Shown: piece by piece, positions 17,992-26,029 of the stretch
How positions within the stretch are numbered: position 1 is the stretch's first letter
Layout of the letters: each line of letters starts with the position of its first letter
Assembly: GCA_964551035.1 (NCBI GenBank)
Contig: CAZKBK010000008.1
Coordinates: 1 to 64,000, forward strand
Direction of reading: 5' to 3'
Source: Chryseosolibacter sp964551035
GTDB lineage: Bacteria; Bacteroidota; Bacteroidia; Cytophagales; Cyclobacteriaceae
Length of the DNA: 64,000 nucleotides
Position numbers and translations under genes: made by a program
The notes under the pieces: generated by a model
What the model saw: only the letters and a program-made list of their open reading frames with translations
Databases searched by the model: none
What the model was told of the DNA's origin: nothing

Positions 17992-18539
17992 CAGGGAGGG
18001 TTAGGTGTCCGGTAGACCAAATAAGAAAAAAACTTTTGGAATCTCCAAGAAAGTCAGGAAAACCAGACCATCGCTGCCCTTGAAAGCATGTTAAAACTCA
18101 CATTCTCATGAAAGAATACCGCTTCGCTCAGGTGTTTTCTCTCGCGGCGGCACGGAGCCGGCGCGACGCTCGATTAGCTAATCATGCCCTCGCCGGCAAC
18201 ACGTCACCGACGTCACCATGCCCTCCACAAAAACAACCTTCAATAACAACCCCACGTGCTCCATCTTACCTGCGTATTTCGTACCTCTTCCCTCGTACCT
18301 CGTACCTCTTCCCTCGTACCTTTCCCTCGTAACTCGTACCTTTATCACCCCTCAACCATCCACAAAGACCCTGCTTAAATTCACGCTCACCGTCAGGGAA
18401 TATCGCAAAAAACCGACCGCTTATCACATGCCCCGCCTTTATTTCAATGAAAGCAGAACTAAATTAGCACCGTGGTCATCCCCAGGATTACGACAACACG
18501 TTGTATCTTTAAGAAAACGCATTGTTATCAACCTTTTTT
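17992..18539. other. 548-bp divergent intergenic region
   Basis: It separates the minus-strand Rhs cluster from the plus-strand TlpA-like gene, so promoters for both should be here. The only clear structure is the heptamer array at 18278-18340. A sequence close to the Bacteroidota -7 box TAnnTTTG (TATCTTTA at 18504-18511) lies 28 bp before the plus-strand ATG, but I found no convincing -33 TTG. Short frames in this stretch have no recognisable protein. Confidence 0.6.
18278..18340. repeat. Degenerate 7-bp tandem repeat array (TCGTACC type)
   Basis: Units of seven read TCGTACC, TCTTCCC, TCGTACC, TCGTACC, TCTTCCC, TCGTACC, then a 6-mer TTTCCC, TCGTAAC and TCGTACC. The motif matches the arrays near 25958 and 44044. 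Confidence 0.8.
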
Positions 18540-20453
18540 ATGAAGCTTAAACACATACTCATGACCGCCCTGGTAGCTCTGGTGGTTACCAGCTACGGCC
18601 AGCAGCATTTCACGTTCAGCCCGTCGAACCCCAAACCGGGGGATGTGATAGAGATAACCTATGTTCCCTCCGGTGAAATCGCCAATACCCTGGAGAAGGT
18701 CGAGGGCGTGTATTACCTGTCAGGCCCGGAGAGAAAAGCCGAAGACCTGATCCTGGCGAAGGCCGGAAAGAAATACACGGGCACCATCACTACCACACCG
18801 GAGAACACCTTCATCCAACTGGGCTTCTCGGCTAACGGCGTTTTTGACCACAACGCGAACAATGGTTACTATATCCACCTGTACGAGGAAAGCCAGCCCG
18901 TCAAAGGTAGCTATGCCGGCCTCGCCTACTTACACGAATACTACGGGAGGGACACCGGCCTGGAGACACAAACGGAAAAAGCCGTCGCAGCCTTGGAGAA
19001 GGAATTCGAACTGTATCCGGAGCAGCGGAGGGAGTTGGGCGCGACCTATTTCAGGATGCTTTCATCGGTGGACGAAGCGAGCGCGGCAAACCTCATTAAA
19101 AAGGAAATCGACGAAGTCAAACTGGCGGGCCTCGAAGATGAGGAAGATTACACCTACCTGCGCGCGCTTTACGGGGCGGCAAAGATGAAAGAGGAGTCGG
19201 CCGCCCTGCTCGAGGAACAAAAGGCCAAATTTCCGGAAGGAACCTGGAGCATTTCCGACAAGATAAACGCCTTCATGCGGGAACCGGATGCGGCGAAGAA
19301 GGCGGCACGGTTTGAGCCCATCGAGTCCAATATCAGGTCGGGGGCCGAGGGCTGGGAGCGCTACAAGGGAAACCTCGGCTATTTCCAATCAGCCGTCGTT
19401 AATGCGTATGCGAAGGCTAAGGACTGGGAAACCGTGAAGAAACTGGCGGCAGGGTTGGATGACCCCAACCAGGTAGCATCCATCTACAACAGCGTTGCCT
19501 GGAAACTCCAGGAAAAGGGAGAAGACCTTGCCATCGCCAGGAACTTCTCCGCGTTCGCGGTTGAACAGGCCCGGGAAAACAAGGATCAGCCCACCGGTGA
19601 ACGCCCGAACTACCTTACCGCGACACAGTGGGATAAGAGCCGCGCGCGCACGGTAGGCATGTACCTGGATACATACGCCATGGTGCTCTATCGCCTCGGC
19701 GAATACAAAGGTGGCTTTGAGGCTGCGAAAGAAGCCGCGATGGATATCGCTAAGGGTGACGAACCGGGCTACAACAACACCTACGCCCTGCTCGCCGAAA
19801 AGGTACTCCCCGCCGCGGAACTGAAAACCCAACTTGAGCAATTTGTCAAGACCGCCAAATCCAGCGACGCGGTGAAGGCAGCGCTCAGGAAACTCTACGT
19901 CACCGAAAAATCCTCGGAAGAAGGCTTTGACGACTATATCGCTGACCTCGGACGGGAAATGTACCTCAAGATGGTGGAAGAACTACGCGAATCGATGATC
20001 AGTAAGTCCGCGCCCGCATTTGCCCTGAAAGACCTTGAAGGGAACACACTCAGCCTCGCGGACCTGAAAGGAAAGGTCGTGGTGATCGATTTCTGGGCGA
20101 CATGGTGTGGCCCCTGCAAAGCCTCCTTCCCCGGGATGCAGAAGATGGTCGACAAATTCAAGGATGACGACAACGTCGCGTTCCTCTTTATCGATACCTG
20201 GGAACAGGCAAAAGACAAGGAGAAGAATGCCAGCGACTTCATCGCCTCGAACCAATACACGTTCCAGGTGTTGATGGACAATGAAAACAAGGTCGTCGGA
20301 CAATTCAAGGTTGAGGGCATTCCGACGAAGTTTATCCTCGACAAACAAGGCAATATCCGCTTCAAAAGCGTGGGTTATGGCGGCAACAATGACAAGCTCA
20401 TCAATGAACTCACGGCGATGATCTCCCTTGCAAGCGAGGAGAAAACGTTCTGA
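18540..20453 (+). CDS. TlpA/ResA-like thioredoxin-fold protein
   Basis: 637 aa from the ATG at 18540; an upstream TTG at 18522 precedes the signal peptide and is unlikely. The signal peptide ends near VVTSYGQQ. Residues 20 to about 480 are an Ig-like region followed by a helical, TPR-like region. From about residue 490 a TlpA/AhpC-TSA domain begins (SAPAFALKDLEGNTLSLADL), with the redox motif WCGPC at residues 522-526 and the cis-Pro segment VEGIPTKFILD. Such proteins reduce or exchange disulfides on the periplasmic side of the membrane. The long N-terminal part is common in Bacteroidota versions, and its partner is unknown. An intrinsic terminator follows 25 bp after the stop, so the gene appears monocistronic. 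Confidence 0.9.
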   Translation: MKLKHILMTALVALVVTSYGQQHFTFSPSNPKPGDVIEITYVPSGEIANTLEKVEGVYYLSGPERKAEDLILAKAGKKYTGTITTTPENTFIQLGFSANGVFDHNANNGYYIHLYEESQPVKGSYAGLAYLHEYYGRDTGLETQTEKAVAALEKEFELYPEQRRELGATYFRMLSSVDEASAANLIKKEIDEVKLAGLEDEEDYTYLRALYGAAKMKEESAALLEEQKAKFPEGTWSISDKINAFMREPDAAKKAARFEPIESNIRSGAEGWERYKGNLGYFQSAVVNAYAKAKDWETVKKLAAGLDDPNQVASIYNSVAWKLQEKGEDLAIARNFSAFAVEQARENKDQPTGERPNYLTATQWDKSRARTVGMYLDTYAMVLYRLGEYKGGFEAAKEAAMDIAKGDEPGYNNTYALLAEKVLPAAELKTQLEQFVKTAKSSDAVKAALRKLYVTEKSSEEGFDDYIADLGREMYLKMVEELRESMISKSAPAFALKDLEGNTLSLADLKGKVVVIDFWATWCGPCKASFPGMQKMVDKFKDDDNVAFLFIDTWEQAKDKEKNASDFIASNQYTFQVLMDNENKVVGQFKVEGIPTKFILDKQGNIRFKSVGYGGNNDKLINELTAMISLASEEKTF

Positions 20454-20478
20454 AACCAAGACCGATTCCGGTTACAGG

Positions 20479-20511
20479 GAGGTCAGCCACAGGGGCTGAC
20501 CTCTTTTTTTT
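20479..20511 (+). terminator. Intrinsic terminator of the TlpA-like gene
   Basis: A perfect 10-bp stem GAGGTCAGCC / GGCTGACCTC with a 5-base loop ACAGG is followed by eight T residues. It begins 25 bp after the stop codon. Confidence 0.93.
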
Positions 20512-20618
20512 GCTATCCGCAAATATCCGTACCAGTACGGATGTTGAATACCACTATATCGGTATGGTGTATTTCTGGTGGACACACTACTTTTCGGAGA
20601 CTTTTGAACCCCACTGGA

Positions 20619-20813
20619 ATGCGAAGGAAGATCGGCATCATTCTGTTTATCGTATTCAGCCTTTTGTTGCTGACCTTCCCGAGCTGGTCCCGTGATTTCA
20701 AGTTCCAGCTAAGAAACAATTTCAATTCCCGTCTCGCTGAGTTTTTGCGGGTGATCGCTTATGGTGATTACCCGCCGAACTCAGTTGTCACGCAACATAT
20801 TCAGTGCTTTTAA
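20619..20813 (+). CDS. Possible small membrane or exported protein, 64 aa
   Basis: The ATG at 20619 opens MRRKIGIILFIVFSLLLLTF, a good single hydrophobic segment with positive N-terminus, followed by a basic-aromatic tail (SWSRDFKFQLRNNFNSRLAE). I recognise no family. It sits between two plus-oriented terminators, the second starting 33 bp after the stop, which would suit an independent small transcript. Length, lack of homologs I can name and absence of a clear ribosome site make this uncertain; chance is a real alternative. Confidence 0.3.
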   Translation: MRRKIGIILFIVFSLLLLTFPSWSRDFKFQLRNNFNSRLAEFLRVIAYGDYPPNSVVTQHIQCF

Positions 20814-20845
20814 TCGGTCTATAGGTAAAAAGTGGCTTATTAATC

Positions 20846-20883
20846 AGCGGAGTCTCCTGGACCGAGGACTCCGCTTTTTTTTT
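20846..20883 (+). terminator. Intrinsic terminator, plus orientation
   Basis: A 9-bp stem AGCGGAGTC / GACTCCGCT with a 12-base loop is followed by nine T residues. The T run is on the plus strand, so it ends transcripts from the left. It lies 11 bp beyond the minus-strand permease stop and may also act weakly for that gene. Confidence 0.85.
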
Positions 20884-20894
20884 GCGTGCGGTCC

Positions 20895-23288
20895 TCACGC
20901 TGCGCGAAGGGTGTGGGCGGGATTCGTGTCAGAGGCCCGCAGTGCATGGACAAGCACCGTCAGCATGGCGATCAACAGGCCCGCTGCGGCGCCCGCGATA
21001 AAAACCCAGACGGGAAGCGACGCGCGATAAGCAAATCCCGAAAGCCATTGCTGTGCGAAATAGTACGTGACGGGCACCGCGACACACGCGGAAATCAGGA
21101 CCAGTTTCGCGAATTGCCCGGTGAGCATTCCCACGATATGTGTTACAGAGGCGCCGAGCACCTTCCGGATGCCAATCTCCTTCGTTCTTTGCTCCGTGGT
21201 ATAGGCCGCGAGGCCGAACAACCCAAGACAGGAGATAAGGATCGCAAGGGCGGTAAAGAAACCCACCGCCCTGGCGAGGACGGTTTCCTTTGCCAGCAAG
21301 GCGCCGAAGTTTTCATCCAGGAAGTGGTATTCCAAAGGCGCTTCCGAAGTCCGCGCCTTCCAGGCGTGCTCCGCCGCGCGCAACACCTCCCTCGCGTGCC
21401 CCGGGGCGACCTTCAAACCAAGCTGCGTATAACCCACCCCTTTTACCACGGACCTGCCAGGCAGAATAGCAGTGGGCGCGATCGGATTCCGCAGCGACTC
21501 CCAATGGAAGTCTTTCACCACGCCAATCACGACCTGATCCTCATTCAGCTTCTCCCCGATCGGATCTTCCGCCAGGTACAGTGCGCGCACCGCGGCCTCG
21601 TTGAGGATGACGGCGGCGCTGTCTGAAGCGAGATCCCGGTTAAAGTCCCTCCCCGCTACCAGCGAAAACCCCATGAGGTCAACAAACATTTCATCACCAT
21701 AGTAAGTGTTCAGGGTCAATGGGTTTTCCATTTCCCCCGTCTTGAATGTATTCATGGTGATGGTTGCCTTGCTCCCGGGCTCGCCGGTGTGAAAGCTGGC
21801 CGACAGGACACCGGGCTGCTTCAGCAGTTCCTCCTTAAAGGATTCGGCGTGAGCGCCCAGTAGGGGTACATCGTCGATCACCACGACATGTTCCTCCTCA
21901 AATCCCAATTCACGGATAGACATGAAGTGCAACTGACGGACGATGACCAGCGTGCCGACCATGAGGGCGATTGAAATGGAAAACTGAAACACCACAAGGG
22001 CACTGCGGAACGATCCCGAGCGGCCTGCGGACATCGTCCCTTTCAATACGGCCACAGGTTTGAAGGCCGTCAGATAGAAGGCCGGATAAATCCCGGAGGC
22101 GAGGCCAACCCATACGGCAAAGGCCACGACGGCGGGGAGTCCGATCGGGTTCGACCAGAGGTCGACGACGAGTTGCTGGCCCGTAATCCAGAAGAACAGG
22201 AAGGCGAAGAGCTCGGCAACGCCGAGGGCCACGACCATGGAAAGAAGGCTGACGATCACCGACTCCAGCAGGAACTGGCCCACCATCCGAAACCGGGTTG
22301 TTCCCAACGCTTTCCGGATGCCCACTTCCTTCGCCCGACGGACGGAACGCGCCGTGGAAAGGTTGACGAAGTTCACAGAAGCCAGCACGAGAATCACCAA
22401 GCCGATAAGGGCGAAAATAATGACGTTGGTTTCGTTCCCGCCGGCGGATACTTCGAGGTTGAGTTTCGAGCGAAGGTAGATCTCCTTTAGCGGCTGAACA
22501 TGGAAGCGCGGCGCGTTCTCGTTGGCGAGATAATCCTCCAGCGTCGCATTGCCCATGCGTTTTCCCGCCGTCGGGAAGATTTGTTTCTCCTGGATGTCGT
22601 TCAGCGCGTGCTCAAGGTCTGCGACGTGCGCGCCCTCGCGCAGTAAAACGTAGTTGTAAAATGCCGCCGAGGTCCAGTAGTACGTTTTCGACGCATCAAA
22701 ATCGAGCGAGATCCAGATCGTGGCCTTCAGGTGGGAAGGGTGACTCCAGTCTTCCACGACGCCGGTCACCTGGTGGGCGACGCGTTCCTTCCCTACGGCG
22801 ATGGTCCGGCCGAGCACGTCGGTGGTGTTGAAGAATTTGAGCGCCGCGCGCTCCGTCAGGACAACGCTTCGCGGGCGCGCCAGGGCTGTAGACGGGTTGC
22901 CCGCGCGGAACGGATATTGAAAGACTTCAAAGAATGACGCGTCAGCCGCGTAAACCAGGTCCTCAAACACCTGGTCACCGGCTTCCAATTCTTCCCGGCT
23001 ACTCTTCGCGAATCGCGTGCACGATTCAACGACGTCATACGCGGGCAGGTATTCACCCAACAATTCCGGCCCATTGGCAAATTCACCAATGTTGAAGAAC
23101 GAGTAGGCCACCCGGTAGATGCGGTCGGCGTTCGTGAAATGGCGGTCATGGCTCCATTCGCCGTACACATAGAGGAAAATCACCAGGCTCGCGGCCATGC
23201 CAACGCCGAGCCCTGCTATGTTGACGAACGAATAAAGGCTTTGCCTGCGGAGGTTCCTGATGGCAACGGTAAGGTAATTTCTGAGCAT
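20895..23288 (-). CDS. FtsX/MacB-type ABC transporter permease
   Basis: About 797 aa from the ATG at 23288 (MLRNYLTVAIRNLRRQSLYS). An ATG at 23297 and a GTG at 23309 are alternatives. The layout is that of Bacteroidota MacB-like permeases: a first membrane helix (about residues 20-42), a periplasmic domain, an FtsX core with three helices (about 280-400; VGIRKALGTTRFRMVGQFLL), another helix near 430, a second periplasmic domain, and a second FtsX core near the end (EIGIRKVLGASVTHIV). Such proteins work with a LolD/MacB-type ATPase in lipoprotein, peptide or stress-related export. No ATPase gene is adjacent, so the partner must be elsewhere. It is probably transcribed alone. Confidence 0.92.
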   Translation of the reverse strand: MLRNYLTVAIRNLRRQSLYSFVNIAGLGVGMAASLVIFLYVYGEWSHDRHFTNADRIYRVAYSFFNIGEFANGPELLGEYLPAYDVVESCTRFAKSSREELEAGDQVFEDLVYAADASFFEVFQYPFRAGNPSTALARPRSVVLTERAALKFFNTTDVLGRTIAVGKERVAHQVTGVVEDWSHPSHLKATIWISLDFDASKTYYWTSAAFYNYVLLREGAHVADLEHALNDIQEKQIFPTAGKRMGNATLEDYLANENAPRFHVQPLKEIYLRSKLNLEVSAGGNETNVIIFALIGLVILVLASVNFVNLSTARSVRRAKEVGIRKALGTTRFRMVGQFLLESVIVSLLSMVVALGVAELFAFLFFWITGQQLVVDLWSNPIGLPAVVAFAVWVGLASGIYPAFYLTAFKPVAVLKGTMSAGRSGSFRSALVVFQFSISIALMVGTLVIVRQLHFMSIRELGFEEEHVVVIDDVPLLGAHAESFKEELLKQPGVLSASFHTGEPGSKATITMNTFKTGEMENPLTLNTYYGDEMFVDLMGFSLVAGRDFNRDLASDSAAVILNEAAVRALYLAEDPIGEKLNEDQVVIGVVKDFHWESLRNPIAPTAILPGRSVVKGVGYTQLGLKVAPGHAREVLRAAEHAWKARTSEAPLEYHFLDENFGALLAKETVLARAVGFFTALAILISCLGLFGLAAYTTEQRTKEIGIRKVLGASVTHIVGMLTGQFAKLVLISACVAVPVTYYFAQQWLSGFAYRASLPVWVFIAGAAAGLLIAMLTVLVHALRASDTNPAHTLRAA

Positions 23289-23445
23289 TGCAGTCATGTT
23301 GGTTCCCACTCAGGGTTGCGAACATGGTGCCAGGAGCCGGACTAACTGATAACCAACAGTGTACATAAAGCCCCAGCGAAGTAGGTGTAACGTTATCGAT
23401 ACACCATGGATTGCAAAAGTGATACAATAACCCTGTTGGGGATGG

Positions 23446-24936
23446 TCATTCTGACGCCCATCCCATGGTGCGTCGCACGGCCTTTTTCCAGCCCGCATAC
23501 AGGCGTTCACGCGTGGGGGAATCCATCGCAGGTTTAAAACACTTCTCGACGGTGCGTTTGCGCGCGATATCCTCTTTCTTCCAGAACCCGATCTGAATGG
23601 CGGCAAAATACGCCGCGCCCATGGCGGTGGATTCTATGACCTCCGGGCGTTCCACTTCGGCTCCGAGAATATCAGCCTGAAACTGCATTAGCACGTTGTT
23701 GGCACAGGCGCCACCATCGACCTTGAGGCTCGCCAGGCGGATGCCTGAATCCTCCTGCATCGCTTCCAGGATGTCGCGTGTCTGATAAGCCAATGCTTCC
23801 AGCGTGGCCTTGATGATATGTTCTTTGCCCGTGTCGCGGGTCAGGCCAAAGATCGCGCCGCGCGCATACATGTCCCAATAGGGCGCCCCCAATCCCGCGA
23901 AAGCGGGGACTACATACACGTCGTTCGAGCCCAATGCCTTGGTGGCAAAATACTCGGAATCCTTCGAGTGGTCGATGATGTGAAGGCTGTCCCGCAGCCA
24001 TTGCACCGCGGCGCCGGCTATGAATACGCTTCCCTCCAGCGCGTACGCCACCCGGCCACCCAACGACCACGCTACTGTCGTGACGAGGCCGTTCCCGGAG
24101 AGTTGGATCTTGTCGCCGGTGTTCATCAGCATAAAGCACCCCGTGCCGTAGGTGTTCTTCGCCATCCCGGGTTCGAGGCAGGCCTGCCCAAACAGGGCGG
24201 CGTGTTGGTCGCCGGCAACGCCTGTTACCGGGATGTGGGCATCTTCCAACTGGAAATCGCAAAAATGGGCCGTACATGGCAGTACCTCGGGCAGGAGCGT
24301 TTCCGGAATTTCGAGTTCCTCCAGAAGGTGTTTATCCCACTTCATCTCGCGGATATTGAAGACCATGGTCCGCGAGGCGTTTGTAACATCGGTGACATGT
24401 CGCCGGCCACCGGTCATGTTCCAGATCAGCCATGAATCGACCGTGCCAAAGGCAAGTTCGCCCCGGGCGGCGCGTTCCCGCGCCCCTTCGACGTTGTCGA
24501 GTATCCAGCGGATCTTCGTCGCGGAGAAATAAGAATCGATGACGAGGCCGGTGTTCTGCCGGACATAGTCGCCGAGGCCGCGGGTTTTGAGTTCTTCGCA
24601 GAGCGGGGCGGTCCGTTTGTCCTGCCAGACAATCGCGTTGTAAAGGGGTTCTCCGGACTTCCGGTCCCACACGATCGCCGTTTCCCGCTGGTTCGTGATA
24701 CCGATGGCCGCGATTGACCCGGCGTCGATGCCCTGTTCCCTGAGCACCTCTTTCACCGTTGCCAACTGCGAGGACCAGATCTCTCCCGGGTCGTGTTCCA
24801 CCCATCCCGGCCGCGGAAAGATCTGGCTGAACTCCTGCTGTGCGATCCCGCGGATCTTGCCGTCTTCATCAAACAATACCGCCCGCGAGCTTGTGGTACC
24901 CTGGTCCAGTGCGAGAATGAATTTTTTTTCAGCCAT
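23446..24936 (-). CDS. glpK: Glycerol kinase
   Basis: 496 aa, the usual length. It phosphorylates glycerol to glycerol 3-phosphate with ATP in the cytosol. The N-terminal phosphate loop reads FILALDQGTTSSRAVLFDED (about residues 6-25). Glycerol-kinase motifs such as GITNQRETAIVWD and VDSWLIWNMTGG are present, and the FGGY C-terminal signature VDGGACANNVLMQFQADILG lies near residue 410. It starts 11 bp after the glpF stop, so glpF-glpK form an operon. No glpD or regulator is next to it. Confidence 0.97.
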   Translation of the reverse strand: MAEKKFILALDQGTTSSRAVLFDEDGKIRGIAQQEFSQIFPRPGWVEHDPGEIWSSQLATVKEVLREQGIDAGSIAAIGITNQRETAIVWDRKSGEPLYNAIVWQDKRTAPLCEELKTRGLGDYVRQNTGLVIDSYFSATKIRWILDNVEGARERAARGELAFGTVDSWLIWNMTGGRRHVTDVTNASRTMVFNIREMKWDKHLLEELEIPETLLPEVLPCTAHFCDFQLEDAHIPVTGVAGDQHAALFGQACLEPGMAKNTYGTGCFMLMNTGDKIQLSGNGLVTTVAWSLGGRVAYALEGSVFIAGAAVQWLRDSLHIIDHSKDSEYFATKALGSNDVYVVPAFAGLGAPYWDMYARGAIFGLTRDTGKEHIIKATLEALAYQTRDILEAMQEDSGIRLASLKVDGGACANNVLMQFQADILGAEVERPEVIESTAMGAAYFAAIQIGFWKKEDIARKRTVEKCFKPAMDSPTRERLYAGWKKAVRRTMGWASE

Positions 24937-24947
24937 AATCTATCAAC

Positions 24948-25652
24948 CTAAAACAACCACCCGTACAACCACGCCCCGAGTAATCCACCGATAACGGGGC
25001 CAATGACGGGAACCCAACTGTATGACCAGTCCGAGGGGCCTTTGCCCGGGATGGGAAGGACAAAGTGGGCTAACCTGGGACCCAGATCGCGGGCGGGATT
25101 GATCGCAAATCCGGTCGTGCCGCCCAGGCTGAATCCAATGGATGATATCAATGCGCCGACGACCAGGGGATTAAGCCCATCCGCAAAGCGATTGGCGCCG
25201 ATAAACAGGAGGCCCAGCACCAGGATCATGGTGGCAAAGATTTCGCTGAACAAATTGGCCGGCGTTCGGCGTATAGCCGGCGCGGTACAAAACACGGCAA
25301 GCTTGAGTCCCGGATTTTCCGTACGCTCCCAGTGGCCGTTGTAAAAAATCCATACGGCTACGGCGCCAACGAACGCGCCCGCAAACTGCGCGAGGAGGTA
25401 TCCGGCCACCCGGGCCCCTTCAAAATCGCCGCTCGCGAACAGCGCAAGCGTGACGGCGGGATTGATATGCGCACCGCTGACCTGGCCCACCGCGTAGATC
25501 GCCAATGTCACGGCCAGCCCCCAGGCCAGCACAATGACGATGTAACCGGCGTTCTCCCCTTTGGTGCCTTTCAGGAGGACGTTGGCGACGACACCATCAC
25601 CCAGAACGACCAGGAGCATGGTGCCAATAAACTCAGCGAGATACGGCGACAT
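24948..25652 (-). CDS. glpF: Glycerol facilitator (aquaglyceroporin)
   Basis: 234 aa with six membrane helices and two half-helices. Both pore motifs are present: AHINPAVT (NPA at residues 64-66) and FAINPARDLGP (NPA at 185-187). The Asp directly after the second NPAR is the glyceroporin-type residue, as in E. coli GlpF. It admits glycerol by diffusion, and the next gene, glpK, traps it as the phosphate. First gene of the pair; the upstream 377 bp should hold the promoter. Confidence 0.96.
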   Translation of the reverse strand: MSPYLAEFIGTMLLVVLGDGVVANVLLKGTKGENAGYIVIVLAWGLAVTLAIYAVGQVSGAHINPAVTLALFASGDFEGARVAGYLLAQFAGAFVGAVAVWIFYNGHWERTENPGLKLAVFCTAPAIRRTPANLFSEIFATMILVLGLLFIGANRFADGLNPLVVGALISSIGFSLGGTTGFAINPARDLGPRLAHFVLPIPGKGPSDWSYSWVPVIGPVIGGLLGAWLYGWLF

Positions 25653-25840
25653 GGGGTTTATGAATTGTTTAGATGATCAAACTTATTTTCAATTAATCCT
25701 CGTTCGGGCTGTTGTTGCGCGGCGGCATCCGTCGCCGGCTGACATCCCTCCTCTTCGTTCAACCTGCGGCCTTTGCGTGCCATGAATGATCGCATCATTA
25801 TCGTTGCATGTGGCACGCGCCCCTGGTGGCATTCTAATCC

Positions 25841-25885
25841 CGGGGCTAAAGCCCCGTTTACCGGCATTTTCGCCCCTACAGGGCG
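25841..25885. repeat. Pair of GC-rich hairpins, REP-like
   Basis: The palindrome CGGGGCTAAAGCCCCG (25841-25856, 7-bp arms, AA spacer) is followed by CGCCCCTACAGGGCG (25871-25885, 5-bp arms). There is no adjacent T run, so they look like repetitive-element hairpins rather than terminators. Confidence 0.65.
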
Positions 25886-25957
25886 TCGCGTGTCTCTACC
25901 CACCCGCCTAAAACCGACCACAAAGCGCAGACTATAAGACAACCTCGCTCCTCCCAT

Positions 25958-26020
25958 TCGTCATTCGTAACTCGTAATTCGCAATTCGTAATTCGTAACT
26001 CGTAATTCGTAACTCGCAAT
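25958..26020. repeat. Nine-unit 7-bp tandem repeat array (TCGTAAY)
   Basis: Nine units in perfect phase: TCGTCAT, TCGTAAC, TCGTAAT, TCGCAAT, TCGTAAT, TCGTAAC, TCGTAAT, TCGTAAC, TCGCAAT. It belongs to the same family as the arrays at 18278 and 44044. Confidence 0.92.
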
Positions 26021-26029
26021 CGCCTACGT

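Larger units (their letters stand above)
20454..20894. other. 441-bp convergent intergenic region with two terminators
   Basis: It lies between the plus-strand TlpA-like gene and the minus-strand permease, and holds one terminator at each end with a possible small ORF between them. I see no other structure. Confidence 0.6.
25653..26029. other. 377-bp intergenic region rich in short repeats
   Basis: It lies between the trehalase stop and the glpF start, both on the minus strand. It holds two small hairpins (25841-25885) and the heptamer array (25958-26020) that ends 9 bp from the trehalase stop codon. I see no protein and no T-rich terminator. The glpF promoter should be here but I cannot place it. 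Confidence 0.6.

Noticed and set aside
18108..18550. Short plus-strand frames in the intergenic region
   Set aside because: They run through the heptamer array, have no signal peptide or domain, and overlap the probable promoter of the TlpA-like gene.
25958..26020. Heptamer arrays as CRISPR or terminators
   Set aside because: The period is 7 bp without spacers, and the units form no stem followed by a T run.
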